Shown here piece by piece: positions 1-8,548 of a DNA stretch of 64,000 nucleotides; within the stretch, counting starts at the first letter, position 1, and the number at the start of each line of letters is the position of its first letter. Made by a program: the position numbers and the translations under genes. The notes beneath the pieces are model-generated. The model searched no databases. It worked only from the letters and a program-made list of their open reading frames with translations, and had not been told where the DNA came from. The stretch is from JANQQN01 sp964519665 (GTDB lineage: Bacteria > Myxococcota > Kuafuiibacteriia > Kuafuiibacteriales > Kuafuiibacteriaceae). Where the stretch lies: the NCBI GenBank assembly GCA_964519665.1, contig CAZFIV010000008.1, forward strand, positions 62,001 through 126,000. The letters run 5' to 3'.

Positions 1-8
1 GCGGTGTT

Positions 9-1232
9 CTACTCCATCTGAAGCTTCTTCACGAGTTGCTTGCACTCGCCGACCTGAGATGGCCACTGGGGGACCGTTCGGTCTTTGTTCACCTCGGTTG
101 CACAGGTGATGAAGTCCTGGCACAGGCGGATGGTTTTGGCCGTCTCGAAGTTCTTGTCGGCGGCCTTCGCGAGCTCGTAATAAGCCGGGCAGTAGTAGGG
201 GTCGAGCTTCACGGTGTTTTCCCATTCATTGACCGCCTGGTCAGGCAGTCCTTTCTCCGCGTAGATATTGCCCAAATCGAAGTGGTTGGTCGGGTTGCCC
301 GGATCCAAGCGGATACGGTCCAAGAACTGCTTGATGGCCGCGTCGTTGCGGGCGCACCGCTCGTACGCCACGCCGAGGTTTTGGCGCGCGCCGACGGCGA
401 CATCGTTCGCTCCCTTGCTCCGCAGCGCGGTGATGTAAGACTGGATGGCTTCCCCACATCGTGAGGTCTCGAGATAGGTGTTTCCGAGATTGTAAGCGCA
501 GATGGGGTTCTCGGGATCGATCTCCAGGCATCGCTTGAAGTTCTGTTCCGCCGAGGCGAACTTCTTTTCGATCAGGTCCATGAACCCCAGATGATGGCGG
601 GCGTTGAAGTTCTCGGGGTTCATCTCGAGGAGCCGGATCAAGTGTCGGCGAGCCTCGCGGTAGTGTTCGCGCCGCCCTTCGGTATCCCCCTGATCGCCGA
701 TGATGGTGCCCTGGCGCATCAGGCACATCCCCCGGTTTTCGCGCGCGTCGAAATAGCCCGGATCGATCTCCAACGCGGCCAAGTACTCATCGCACGCCGC
801 CGAGTAGTTCGGGGGGTTCTGGCGGAAGAACACGGTACCGAGGTTGTTGTGGGCCTGAGCGAAGTCGGCGTTCACCGCGAGTGCGTCTTTGAAGTGCTGC
901 GCTGCCTGCTCGAGATCACCGTGGCAAGACAGCGCGACCATTCCGAGGCAGTTGTAGGGATGCTCGAAGTTTGGACCGTACTCGAGGGCCAGGCGACACC
1001 GCTCTTCGGCCTGCACGCATAGGCCTTGCTCGAGGTAGGTGACGCCGAGGTCATGGTGCTTGATGGCCTCGCGATGAACCCCCCGGTCGGTGCACGACGC
1101 GCAGTCCGCGGTCATGAACGCCGCGACCAACAGGAACCCGAAGGTGCGGCGATGACCAGGGAGCGGGGCCCAGCCGAGGCTACGGCGCTCCGCGCCGGAT
1201 ACGTGTGGTCTTTGGTGGGGCCGTTTTTTCAC
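9..1232 (-). CDS. TPR-repeat protein, probably membrane-anchored
   Basis: About 407 residues from a GTG start. A basic N-terminus is followed by a hydrophobic stretch at about residues 31-43 and several Cys (ADCASC); this could be an export signal, but the lipobox is not a clean one, so lipidation is uncertain. The rest is a series of about eight tetratricopeptide repeats, recognisable from repeated NLG, AxxxF and LxxDPxN/Y motifs. TPR arrays are protein-binding scaffolds; the architecture recalls the type IV pilus pilotins PilF/Tgl, but those are shorter and nothing pilus-related lies next to it, so that is only a possibility. It is transcribed divergently from the outer-membrane protein gene, and the two 5' ends are about 150 bp apart if the barrel gene starts at 1385. 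Confidence 0.8.
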   Translation of the reverse strand: MKKRPHQRPHVSGAERRSLGWAPLPGHRRTFGFLLVAAFMTADCASCTDRGVHREAIKHHDLGVTYLEQGLCVQAEERCRLALEYGPNFEHPYNCLGMVALSCHGDLEQAAQHFKDALAVNADFAQAHNNLGTVFFRQNPPNYSAACDEYLAALEIDPGYFDARENRGMCLMRQGTIIGDQGDTEGRREHYREARRHLIRLLEMNPENFNARHHLGFMDLIEKKFASAEQNFKRCLEIDPENPICAYNLGNTYLETSRCGEAIQSYITALRSKGANDVAVGARQNLGVAYERCARNDAAIKQFLDRIRLDPGNPTNHFDLGNIYAEKGLPDQAVNEWENTVKLDPYYCPAYYELAKAADKNFETAKTIRLCQDFITCATEVNKDRTVPQWPSQVGECKQLVKKLQME

Positions 1233-1384
1233 AGCGAATCTCCGTCATCCAAGCTTTGGCAGGTCAGAGCGATAACGTCGATGGCGAGCGCAGACCAGGA
1301 CCGGTTGGTGATGGCTTCGTGTCGGTCGACGCTTGCCAACGCGCGGTTGACTCCCGTCGCCGCCGCGGAAAGCCTCTCACCGTC

Positions 1385-1948
1385 GTGCGTCATTTCAGCC
1401 TCTCTCTGCTGCTCGCGGCCAGCGCCGCGGCCGCGTTGGCCGGACTCACCGTCCCGACGTCGGCCCACGCCCAATACAAGAACAACCAATTCGGGTTCGA
1501 GGGCGGATACATGTACATCGGCGACGGCACCGGTCTCGATTCCAGCGGGGCGCTGATCGGCATGCGCGCCGCATACAAAGCCAGCGACCATTGGTGGTTT
1601 TCGGCTCGAGCGGGTCTTTCGTTTCGTGGAGACGAGATTCCGGGCGTCGGCAGCACTCGCGATAACACCGTCGTATTGTTCCATTTGGTACCGGTGGCGG
1701 CTCGCTATTACTTCCTGACCGACTTCACGCGACCCTTCGTGGGCGTCACCAACTCGCTATTGTTTCTGACCAATCAAGAGGTCGATACGAGCGTGCTGTG
1801 GGGGCCCGGCGTCAGCGCAGGGATAGAATTTCGGCTGCGCCGCGACCTGTTTTTAGGCTTTCAGGCCGACGCGTATTACATGATTTCCCTAGATATCGAC
1901 GACGCCCCGCTGGTGACTTTCACCACGCAGATCAACTTCTTTCTCTAA
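1385..1948 (+). CDS. Outer-membrane beta-barrel protein (small)
   Basis: The GTG at 1385 is preferred because it gives a clean signal peptide: VRHF, a long Leu/Ala hydrophobic core and an AHAQ cleavage site near residue 30. A longer frame runs back to 1205 but has no signal-like start. The mature part of about 157 residues alternates aromatic and polar residues (GFEGGYMYIG, WWFSARAGLSF, FLGFQADAYYM) and ends in a C-terminal phenylalanine-rich strand (INFFL), as in small 8-strand outer-membrane barrels. The function is unknown. It may share a bidirectional promoter with the TPR gene on the other strand. Confidence 0.7.
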   Translation: MRHFSLSLLLAASAAAALAGLTVPTSAHAQYKNNQFGFEGGYMYIGDGTGLDSSGALIGMRAAYKASDHWWFSARAGLSFRGDEIPGVGSTRDNTVVLFHLVPVAARYYFLTDFTRPFVGVTNSLLFLTNQEVDTSVLWGPGVSAGIEFRLRRDLFLGFQADAYYMISLDIDDAPLVTFTTQINFFL

Positions 1949-2060
1949 ATGTAGCATTGGCACCTACCAAAGCTGCGCCGAAAACCAGGGATCGTCCGGG
2001 GCTCCTCAGAAATCCCTAGGCGGCAACGGGCTACGAGGTAGACAAGCCGTCCGTGCTTGA

Positions 2061-2687
2061 GTGATACGGTACTCCTCTATGGTGTTGCGGTCCTCTCTCG
2101 ACCTCGAACTGCGACCCTTGCTGAAAGCTCTGCGAAACCGAATCGACGGGCTGCGGGGTACGGTAATGGAGCCTAAGGACCGGCTCGAGGTGTTCAGCCG
2201 CGACGGGGTGCCGTTCATGCAGCTCGAGATTCGACGAGACCACATGAACGTCGACCTATGGCTGTCCGAGGATAAGCTGAGAGAGGCTCGAGCTACGGAT
2301 CTCGCCCGGCCCCACCCGTTCGACCCGGAGCACGCGGTGGTCGTCCGCTTCGAGCGCGCGACCGACCTCACAAAAGTCGCGCGATGGCTCGAAGACGCTC
2401 ACGCGTACGCGAAAGTTCGCAAAAAGACTTATTCGAGTGGTCCCGCCGCCCCGGCGGAACCGAAACGGGCCCCGAGCAAATCCCGACCGCCGGTGGTCGT
2501 CGAAGCCAAGCCCGCCAAGAAGGCTGCCGCTCCCAAGAAGAAGACCGCCCGAAGCTCGAAGGCTGCCCGGAGCGCGAAGCCCCCCGCCACGGTGACCAAG
2601 GCCAAGAAGACGCCGGTCAAGAAGGCGACCGCCGGCGCGGCCAAGCGACCGAGCGCAAAGCGATCGACCGCCGCCCGCCGAGCGTGA
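2061..2687 (+). CDS. DUF5655-like protein with histone-H1-like tail
   Basis: About 208 residues from GTG at 2061; an in-frame ATG at 2079 is an equal alternative. The first ~115 residues (LRPLLKALRNRI, EVFSRDGVPFMQLEI, HPFDPEHAVVVRF, WLEDAHAYA) resemble the DUF5655 fold, a small domain of unknown function. The remaining ~85 residues are almost only Lys, Ala, Pro, Ser and Arg (PAKKAAAPKKKTAR and similar), like the C-terminal domain of histone H1. Such tails bind nucleic acid without sequence specificity, so a nucleoid-associated or DNA-condensing role is inferred. A second protein with this type of tail lies at 35120-35647. Confidence 0.7.
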   Translation: MIRYSSMVLRSSLDLELRPLLKALRNRIDGLRGTVMEPKDRLEVFSRDGVPFMQLEIRRDHMNVDLWLSEDKLREARATDLARPHPFDPEHAVVVRFERATDLTKVARWLEDAHAYAKVRKKTYSSGPAAPAEPKRAPSKSRPPVVVEAKPAKKAAAPKKKTARSSKAARSAKPPATVTKAKKTPVKKATAGAAKRPSAKRSTAARRA

Positions 2688-2837
2688 GTTACCCGCCGCC
2701 CAGTCAGCCTCCCGTTGAATGACCCGCCGAGTCGGATTCGCTCGGCTTGGTGAAGTTGATCTCCGGTTTGAGACACGCGGCCGCCCCAAGCAAACTTGAG
2801 GCCGTTCCGTGGCCGCTGAGGGCTCGGGTGAGGAGCA

Positions 2838-2853
2838 ACACTTTCGATGGTAC
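2838..2853 (+). promoter_or_regulatory. Upstream NrdR-box-like site of nrdJ
   Basis: ACACTTTCGATGGTAC matches about 10 of 16 positions of the NrdR-box consensus acaCwAtATaTwGtgt. Its centre is exactly 32 bp (three helical turns) from the centre of the second site, the usual geometry for paired NrdR boxes. On its own this site would not be convincing. Confidence 0.45.
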
Positions 2854-2869
2854 GACCCGCTCCTCTCGA

Positions 2870-2885
2870 CCACAACATCTAGTGC
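2870..2885 (+). promoter_or_regulatory. Downstream NrdR-box-like site of nrdJ
   Basis: CCACAACATCTAGTGC matches about 12 of 16 positions of the NrdR consensus, including the CAC...GTG arms. It lies about 45 bp before the preferred nrdJ start. NrdR is the nucleotide-sensing repressor of ribonucleotide reductase genes in most bacteria; the nrdR gene itself is not in this window. Confidence 0.55.
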
Positions 2886-2930
2886 CGGTGATTGACACCG
2901 CCAAAGTGCCGACTCTACCGTTTGGAACCC

Positions 2931-5726
2931 ATGCAAGCCCCTGAGACCGCCCCCCCTTTCCCACCCAACGGCGAGCCCGTCGATATCCAAGCCGGCGACC
3001 GGGTGCAGCACCTCGCGGTGCGAGCCCCCGAGATTCAGCGCCGCGGTGTCGAGGTCGACCGGATGTTCACGCAGCCCGGGGAGCAGGTCTGGGACACCGT
3101 CCAATGGGAGAAGCGAACCGCGACGATCACCGACGGCAAGGGTCAGGTGGTCTTCGAGCAAACGAACGTCGATGCGCCATCCTCCTGGAGCCCGCTCGCG
3201 GTCAACGTCGTCGCGTCGAAGTATTTCCGGGGGCACCTGGGAACCAAGGAGCGCGAGACGTCGGTCAAGCAGCTCATCAAGCGGGTGGCCCACACCATCT
3301 ACGAATGGGGTCGCGCCGACGGGTACTTCGAGACACAAGCGGACGCCGAGGCGTTTCGCGACGAACTGACGTTCATGCTCCTTCACCAGTACTACGCCTT
3401 CAACTCGCCAGTCTGGTTCAACGTGGGCGTCGAGCCTCATCCGCAGTGTTCAGCCTGCTTCATCAACTCCGTGGACGACTCCATGGAGTCGATCATGGAG
3501 CTTGCGAAGACTGAAGCGCGCCTCTTCAAGGGCGGGTCGGGCGCCGGCGCCAATCTCTCGAAGATTCGGGGCAGCATGGAAAAGCTGAACGGCGGGGGAA
3601 CCGCCTCCGGCCCGGTGAGCTTCATGCGCGGGTTCGACGCGTTCGCGGGGGTCATCAAGTCGGGCGGCAAGACCCGCCGGGCGGCGAAAATGGTCATCCT
3701 GGACTGCGACCATCCAGACATTCAGGCCTTCATCGATTGCAAGGCCGACGAAGAGAAGAAGGCGTGGGCCCTGATCGAGCAAGGGTACGACGGCTCCTTC
3801 ACCGGCGAAGCGTATGGTTCGGTCTTCTTTCAGAACGCCAATCACTCGATCCGAGCGACCGATGACTTCATGCGGGCCGCCGTCGAAGACCGCAAGTGGA
3901 CGCTTCACGGTCGCCATGACGCGAGCATCACTTCCGAGGTCTCGGCCCGGCAGCTGCTGATGTCGGCGGCCGAGGCCACCCATGTGTGTGGCGACCCCGG
4001 CATCCAGTACGACTCGACGATCAACCTTTGGCACACGTGCCAGGCGACCGACCGCATCAACGCCTCGAATCCGTGCTCCGAGTACATGTTCCTCGACGAC
4101 TCGGCCTGCAACCTGGGGTCGCTCAATCTCCTGCGATTCGCCGACGAAAACGGCGAGTTCCAGACCGAACGCTTCCGCCATGCGTGCGTGATCGCCACGA
4201 TGGCGCAGGAGATCATCGTCGACAACGCGAGCTACCCGACCGCTCTCATCGCGCAGAACAGCCACGACTACCGGCCACTGGGGTTGGGGTACGCCAACCT
4301 GGGCGCCCTCTTGATGGCGCGCGGTGCTCCCTACGACGCCGACAGCGGGCGAAACCTGGCCGCGGGCATCACGGCGCTCATGACCGGTACGGCGTACGCG
4401 ACCAGCGCGGAGATCGCCCAAGCGCGCGGGCCGTTCACCGGTTACCTCGCGAATCGGTCCTCGTTCCTCAGCGTCATGAACATGCACCGCGACCACGCGT
4501 ACGCCCTCGATGACGCCATGATTCCGGCCGACCTTCGCACCGCGGCGCTGCGCGCCTGGGACGAGGTCGTCCGGCGCGGCGAAGTCCACGGCTTCCGAAA
4601 CGCCCAGGTCAGCGTCCTCGCTCCCACGGGCACCATCGCCTTTATGATGGACTGCGATACGACGGGCATCGAACCGGATATCGCCCTCATCAAATACAAG
4701 CGCCTCGTCGGCGGCGGCATGCTGAAGATCGTCAACCAGACGGTTCCGCGGGCCCTGCACCGGCTCGGCTACTCCGAAAAAGAGATGGCCGGGATTCTCG
4801 AGTATATCGAGAAGGAAGAGACGATCGAAGGCGCTCCATTCCTCAAGGACGAGCACCTGCCGGTGTTCGACTGCGCCTTCCGGGCCCAAAAGGGCACTCG
4901 CTCGATCGCTCCGATGGGCCATATCAAGATGATGGCGGCCGTGCAGCCCTTCCTGTCCGGCGCTATCTCGAAGACCGTCAACGTGCCGGAAGACGCGAGC
5001 GCCGACGACATCTTCGAAATGTACGTGCAGGCGTGGCGGCTGGGCCTGAAGGCGGTCGCCGTCTATCGCGACAACTCGAAGCGCTCGCAACCACTCGCGA
5101 CCAACAAAGACAAACAGTCAGGCCCGCAAAACGCCTCGACCCCGACCGGCACGGATGCAAAGCCCTGGCGCCGGCCGCTGCCCACCGAGCGGGCCGCCAT
5201 TACCCACAAGTTCGCGGTCGGCGGTCACGAAGGCTACCTCACGGTCGGCCTCTACGACGACGGCACCCCAGGAGAACTGTTCATCACGATGTCCAAGGAG
5301 GGGTCCACGATCTCCGGCTTGATGGACACCATCTCCACATCGATTTCGCTGGCGCTCCAATATGGTGTTCCTGTGGGCGTGCTGGTCGATAAGTTCAGCC
5401 ACATGCGGTTCGAGCCATCGGGCTTTACGGGCAACCCGAACATCCCGATTGCGAAGTCGATCGTCGATTACATCTTCCGCTGGATCGGTCAGAAATTCAT
5501 CAAGACCGAAGAGGCTGTCGACTCGACGATGAGCACCCAGGCGGAGCGAGCGCTTCAGGCGGCTCTCGGCCAAAATCAGATGTCGCTGCCGATGGAGAGC
5601 TACGAAAAAGAGGTCTTTCGAACCCAAGCCGACGCTCCGCCCTGCCCTCAGTGCGGAAGCATCACTGTGCGGTCGGGGGCCTGCTACGCGTGCACCAACT
5701 GCGGCGCGACCACCGGGTGTAGTTAA
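2931..5726 (+). CDS. nrdJ: Adenosylcobalamin-dependent ribonucleotide reductase (class II)
   Basis: Reduces ribonucleotides to deoxyribonucleotides for DNA synthesis using coenzyme B12, so it needs no oxygen and no NrdB subunit. About 931 residues from the ATG at 2931; a TTG at 2892 only adds 13 unlikely residues. Diagnostic features are the GGSGAGANLSKIRG segment, the active-site NPCSEYMFLDDSACNLGSL near residue 380, the APTGTIAFMMDCDTTGIEPD loop, a TSCPD domain near residues 755-860, and a C-terminal zinc-ribbon-like end with CPQCG and CTNCG, as in the vitamin-B12-dependent NrdJ subgroup. No B12 riboswitch was found upstream; instead two NrdR-box-like sites precede the gene. It converges with the kinase gene at 5748. 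Confidence 0.97.
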   Translation: MQAPETAPPFPPNGEPVDIQAGDRVQHLAVRAPEIQRRGVEVDRMFTQPGEQVWDTVQWEKRTATITDGKGQVVFEQTNVDAPSSWSPLAVNVVASKYFRGHLGTKERETSVKQLIKRVAHTIYEWGRADGYFETQADAEAFRDELTFMLLHQYYAFNSPVWFNVGVEPHPQCSACFINSVDDSMESIMELAKTEARLFKGGSGAGANLSKIRGSMEKLNGGGTASGPVSFMRGFDAFAGVIKSGGKTRRAAKMVILDCDHPDIQAFIDCKADEEKKAWALIEQGYDGSFTGEAYGSVFFQNANHSIRATDDFMRAAVEDRKWTLHGRHDASITSEVSARQLLMSAAEATHVCGDPGIQYDSTINLWHTCQATDRINASNPCSEYMFLDDSACNLGSLNLLRFADENGEFQTERFRHACVIATMAQEIIVDNASYPTALIAQNSHDYRPLGLGYANLGALLMARGAPYDADSGRNLAAGITALMTGTAYATSAEIAQARGPFTGYLANRSSFLSVMNMHRDHAYALDDAMIPADLRTAALRAWDEVVRRGEVHGFRNAQVSVLAPTGTIAFMMDCDTTGIEPDIALIKYKRLVGGGMLKIVNQTVPRALHRLGYSEKEMAGILEYIEKEETIEGAPFLKDEHLPVFDCAFRAQKGTRSIAPMGHIKMMAAVQPFLSGAISKTVNVPEDASADDIFEMYVQAWRLGLKAVAVYRDNSKRSQPLATNKDKQSGPQNASTPTGTDAKPWRRPLPTERAAITHKFAVGGHEGYLTVGLYDDGTPGELFITMSKEGSTISGLMDTISTSISLALQYGVPVGVLVDKFSHMRFEPSGFTGNPNIPIAKSIVDYIFRWIGQKFIKTEEAVDSTMSTQAERALQAALGQNQMSLPMESYEKEVFRTQADAPPCPQCGSITVRSGACYACTNCGATTGCS

Positions 5727-5747
5727 ACTGCAGCCGCCCCGCTGGGG

Positions 5748-7124
5748 TCACGCGGCGTGGATTTCCGCCCCCACCATCTTCTCCCAGTAGGGAACCAAGT
5801 CGAGCTGCAGGTCGAGGCGCTTCAGCATGTTGAAGATGCCCCCAAGCTTGCGATGCAGAAAGATGAGCTTTCTCGGCGGCGGCGAATACTGAAGGCTCTG
5901 CGAAAAGTTGTACCCAATCTCGCGGGCCTGCTGAGAGTAATCGCTGTTACTGAACTTGAAGGGCTGCCGGTGCGGGGTGAAAGGCACCATCGCCGACTGC
6001 AAGAGGTCCGCAAAGAGGTTGCGAGCTTCGTCGCCTTCCCGCGCATCCAAGAGATCGAACTCGATCCCGGCCTCGATGATCGCTTCGCGATTGCCCGTCC
6101 CGAGTACGGTCAACAGGCGCACGTAGTTTTGTCGGAAGCTGTCGTCGTAGGACATCGCAGCTCCGAGATCGAGCAGCACCAATCGCCGCTCGGCCCCCCG
6201 AACCAGGAAGTTTGATGGATTGGGGTCGGTCTGCACGAATCCCCACTCGAAGAATTCAAGGCAGTACAGATCGAGGATCGTCCTCCCCAGCCACTCACGG
6301 TCGGCGTACGAAGGGTCGGTGCCCAGCCATTGCCGCATCGATACGCCCTCTTCCCAAGTCATGGTCAGGACACGTTGACTGGACACATCGGCGAACGGGC
6401 GAGGCACGATGAATCGATGTTCCCCGCTCAGCAGTCGACGATAGTGCTCGAGATGCTTTGCCTCCTCGCGGTAGTCGGCCTCCTGTAGCAGGAGGGTCTT
6501 CATCTCTTCGAAGATCCCCGCGAGGTCGATCTTCTTGCCGGTGAGCGACATCCAGCTCTGCGAGACCCGCTGGAGCATCGCGACATCCGACTCGATCGAC
6601 TTGTCGATGCCGGGATACTGGACCTTCACCGCCACCGGCGTCCCTTCGAAGCGAGCCTGGTGGACCTGTCCGATGCTCGCGGAAGCGGCGGGCGTCGTGG
6701 AGAAGCCTTCGAGACGATCCGGCCACTCGGGCCCCAGCTCGCTGTCGAGGACGCCCTTGATGACCTCGAAGTCGACCGGCTCAGCGTCGGACTGGAGCTT
6801 GCCCAGAATCTCGATCGCTTCCCGGGGCAGATAGTCGCTCGCATCGAGGCTCAGTAGCTGTCCGGCCTTCATGGCCGCGCCCTTCAACTGGCTGAGATTC
6901 TCGGTGATGATTTGGGCTTGGCGGATCTTCGTCTTCAACGTGTCGGACGCCAGCGCGTCGACCGATCGACTAAGGGTCTTTTTGACCTTATGGGTGACTT
7001 CATGACCAGCGATCTGCGCCGCCATGTTGAGGATTTTGCTCGACCGGCTGAAGATCCCGGTTTTCGGTCCTTTGTTTGCCACGACGACTACATCGATGTA
7101 GGGCTCGACCGGGGGTCCGTTCAA
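5748..7124 (-). CDS. ABC1/UbiB/COQ8-family atypical kinase
   Basis: About 458 residues. It has the family-defining KGAAMKAGQ motif at residues 81-89 (the KxGQ signature that occludes the ATP site), the Ala-rich ASASIGQVH nucleotide loop, VAVKVQYPG with the catalytic Lys, and QTDPNPSNFLV with DLGAA for metal binding. QTDPN is typical of the COQ8/ADCK3 branch, which supports ubiquinone biosynthesis, although no other ubi or men gene is nearby. The annotated start is a TTG lying inside an 11-bp tandem repeat; an in-frame GTG 14 codons later is a plausible alternative, and no good ribosome-binding site is visible for either. It is last in a minus-strand run that begins at 10410. Confidence 0.9.
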   Translation of the reverse strand: MNGPPVEPYIDVVVVANKGPKTGIFSRSSKILNMAAQIAGHEVTHKVKKTLSRSVDALASDTLKTKIRQAQIITENLSQLKGAAMKAGQLLSLDASDYLPREAIEILGKLQSDAEPVDFEVIKGVLDSELGPEWPDRLEGFSTTPAASASIGQVHQARFEGTPVAVKVQYPGIDKSIESDVAMLQRVSQSWMSLTGKKIDLAGIFEEMKTLLLQEADYREEAKHLEHYRRLLSGEHRFIVPRPFADVSSQRVLTMTWEEGVSMRQWLGTDPSYADREWLGRTILDLYCLEFFEWGFVQTDPNPSNFLVRGAERRLVLLDLGAAMSYDDSFRQNYVRLLTVLGTGNREAIIEAGIEFDLLDAREGDEARNLFADLLQSAMVPFTPHRQPFKFSNSDYSQQAREIGYNFSQSLQYSPPPRKLIFLHRKLGGIFNMLKRLDLQLDLVPYWEKMVGAEIHAA

Positions 7125-7155
7125 GGATCAAATAAGGATCAAATAAGGATCAAAT
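7123..7155. repeat. Three perfect 11-bp tandem repeats
   Basis: AAGGATCAAAT occurs three times in succession without a mismatch. On the minus strand the array spans the stop codon of the upstream Cys-cluster gene (7150-7152) and the first base pairs of the TTG start (7122-7124) of the UbiB-type gene, so it is the whole intergenic spacer. Confidence 0.95.
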
Positions 7156-7860
7156 CGCTCCCCAATCCAACGAACGGTCGTCTAGCCAATGCCCGTACCG
7201 CTGAAACCACCAGGGGTAAACTTGGACCGGCCCCACGCCCGGCACAAGCTCCCGGAACCATCGTCGCATCTGTCGCGCCCCCGCTAGCCGATCCACCCGC
7301 TCCGTCGGCAAGATACGAAGCCGCTCATGGGTCCGATGACAGCCGTAGGGTTCGCCTCGCGCCTCGTCGCGGGCTTGTCCGAAGGTCCGGGCATTGAGCT
7401 CGCGCACGGGATAGACCGAACACTTTCCCCCCTGCGCCAATAGTGGACACCGAAAACGGATCCGAGCAGCCACTTCGTCTCGCTCCGGTCCGGGCTCAAT
7501 CCAATCCAGAAGGGCGAGTTCATCCTCGAACTGCCCAGCGATCTGACGCATCTCGTCGGAGATCCGCCGGCGCTCATCGACGGTCCTGGATCGGAGCAGG
7601 TCGTCGGCGACGAGCAGGAACTCGGGCGCTGAAACGAAGACCGCCTCGTGACAACAGTCATCGCAGCCCGCCCGGCACGGCAGACTCAGGCCGAGGGCCC
7701 CGGACTCCACGGCGGCGTCGATCATTCGGTAGACCTGTCGGACCGCGGCCAAAACGGGCCCTGGTTCAGCCCCGAGCCCCATCTCGCGGCTCAGTCCTCG
7801 TACCGCGGCGCGATGCTCACCCGACGACCGACGGTCGTCGCTATCGCCCGCTGGCTTCAT
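7150..7860 (-). CDS. YkgJ-family cysteine-cluster protein
   Basis: 236 residues. CRAGCDDCCHE near residue 62 followed by FRCPLLAQGGKCSVYPVRELNAR near residue 137 and a later YGC give the CxxGCxxCC...CP...C...YP.RP-like pattern of the YkgJ/UPF0153 family, thought to bind zinc or an iron-sulfur cluster; the biochemical function is not known. The first 20 bp overlap the end of the small membrane-protein gene upstream, so the two are translationally linked. The stop lies in the 11-bp tandem repeat. Confidence 0.85.
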   Translation of the reverse strand: MKPAGDSDDRRSSGEHRAAVRGLSREMGLGAEPGPVLAAVRQVYRMIDAAVESGALGLSLPCRAGCDDCCHEAVFVSAPEFLLVADDLLRSRTVDERRRISDEMRQIAGQFEDELALLDWIEPGPERDEVAARIRFRCPLLAQGGKCSVYPVRELNARTFGQARDEARGEPYGCHRTHERLRILPTERVDRLAGARQMRRWFRELVPGVGPVQVYPWWFQRYGHWLDDRSLDWGAI

Positions 7861-8293
7861 CGGCGCCCACCACGATATCGAAGTGGTCCTGGGGCGTTAT
7901 CAGCAACGCTCGCTGTGGCCGGTAGTGCACATCGGGCGGCAAGCCTTGAGGATCTCGAAAGTCGCGTAAGTCAATGCCGTGGGGACCGACCTCCAGCCGA
8001 GAAATCGGGTAGCGATACTTCCCATCAAGCACGAGTTGGGCGTTCGTCAGCACCCGAGTCCGGTTGCGGACGACGACGAGCCGAGTCTCGTACTCGGCCC
8101 GGTAGGAGACCGCGACCGACCCATCGCCCAGACTCAACATGAACACGAACACCCCGGTGGCGATGACATCGACCACCAAGAACGAGATGATCATGATCCG
8201 GAGGCGCTGAAAACGTCCGAGGTCACGGTAGGCTTCCCGGGCCTCGCGAAAGGCCCGATCGAGGCGCCGTTTGATATCGTCGAAGCCAGCCAT
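7841..8293 (-). CDS. Single-pass membrane protein, unknown function
   Basis: 150 residues starting at an ATG directly after the stop of the truncated PAP2 gene. A charged N-terminal helix (about residues 1-30) precedes one transmembrane segment at roughly residues 31-55 (IMIISFLVVDVIATGVFVFML). The extracytoplasmic part of about 95 residues reads as a compact beta domain (TRLVVVRNRTRVLTNAQLVLDG, YRPQRALLITP). No family was recognised. It overlaps the next gene by 20 bp. Confidence 0.7.
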   Translation of the reverse strand: MAGFDDIKRRLDRAFREAREAYRDLGRFQRLRIMIISFLVVDVIATGVFVFMLSLGDGSVAVSYRAEYETRLVVVRNRTRVLTNAQLVLDGKYRYPISRLEVGPHGIDLRDFRDPQGLPPDVHYRPQRALLITPQDHFDIVVGADEASGR

Positions 8294-8548
8294 TCAGAAG
8301 ACGCCGCCTAAGCTGATGAGCGGCGACGGTGCGCCGACCACCCCGGGATCGTCCGGTGCTTGGGTCTTCGTACGGAGCAACGGGATCGTCAAGCCCAACG
8401 CGGTCCCCAGGAACGCACCCACGACGACGTCCGTCAGGAAGTGCTTGCCGGCGACGACCCGGGTCGTCCCAACGCCGATCGCCCCGAAGTCAGCCCAGCT
8501 GCACCGACGACCAATGCCCCATCTCGCACGGATGAAAGACCGGCTCAC
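8294..8548 (-). pseudogene. PAP2-family phosphatase, N-terminally truncated
   Basis: 84 residues from a GTG that overlaps the preceding stop as GTGA. TTRVVAGKHFLTDVVVGAFLG matches the third PAP2 signature (SR...H...D with the catalytic His and Asp) followed by the last transmembrane helix. Family members are usually around 200 residues and need the first two motifs (KxxxxxxRP and PSGH), which are absent here, so this should be inactive as a lipid or polyprenyl-phosphate phosphatase. The retained reading frame and coupling to its neighbours suggest an internal deletion next to the DUF4388 gene rather than general decay. Confidence 0.65.

Noticed and set aside
2688..2930. A cobalamin riboswitch upstream of nrdJ
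   Set aside because: The conserved B12-box and core helices could not be found in these 240 bp.
3450..5090. A 546-codon minus-strand open frame inside nrdJ
   Set aside because: Antisense to strongly conserved NrdJ motifs; no independent homology or start signal.
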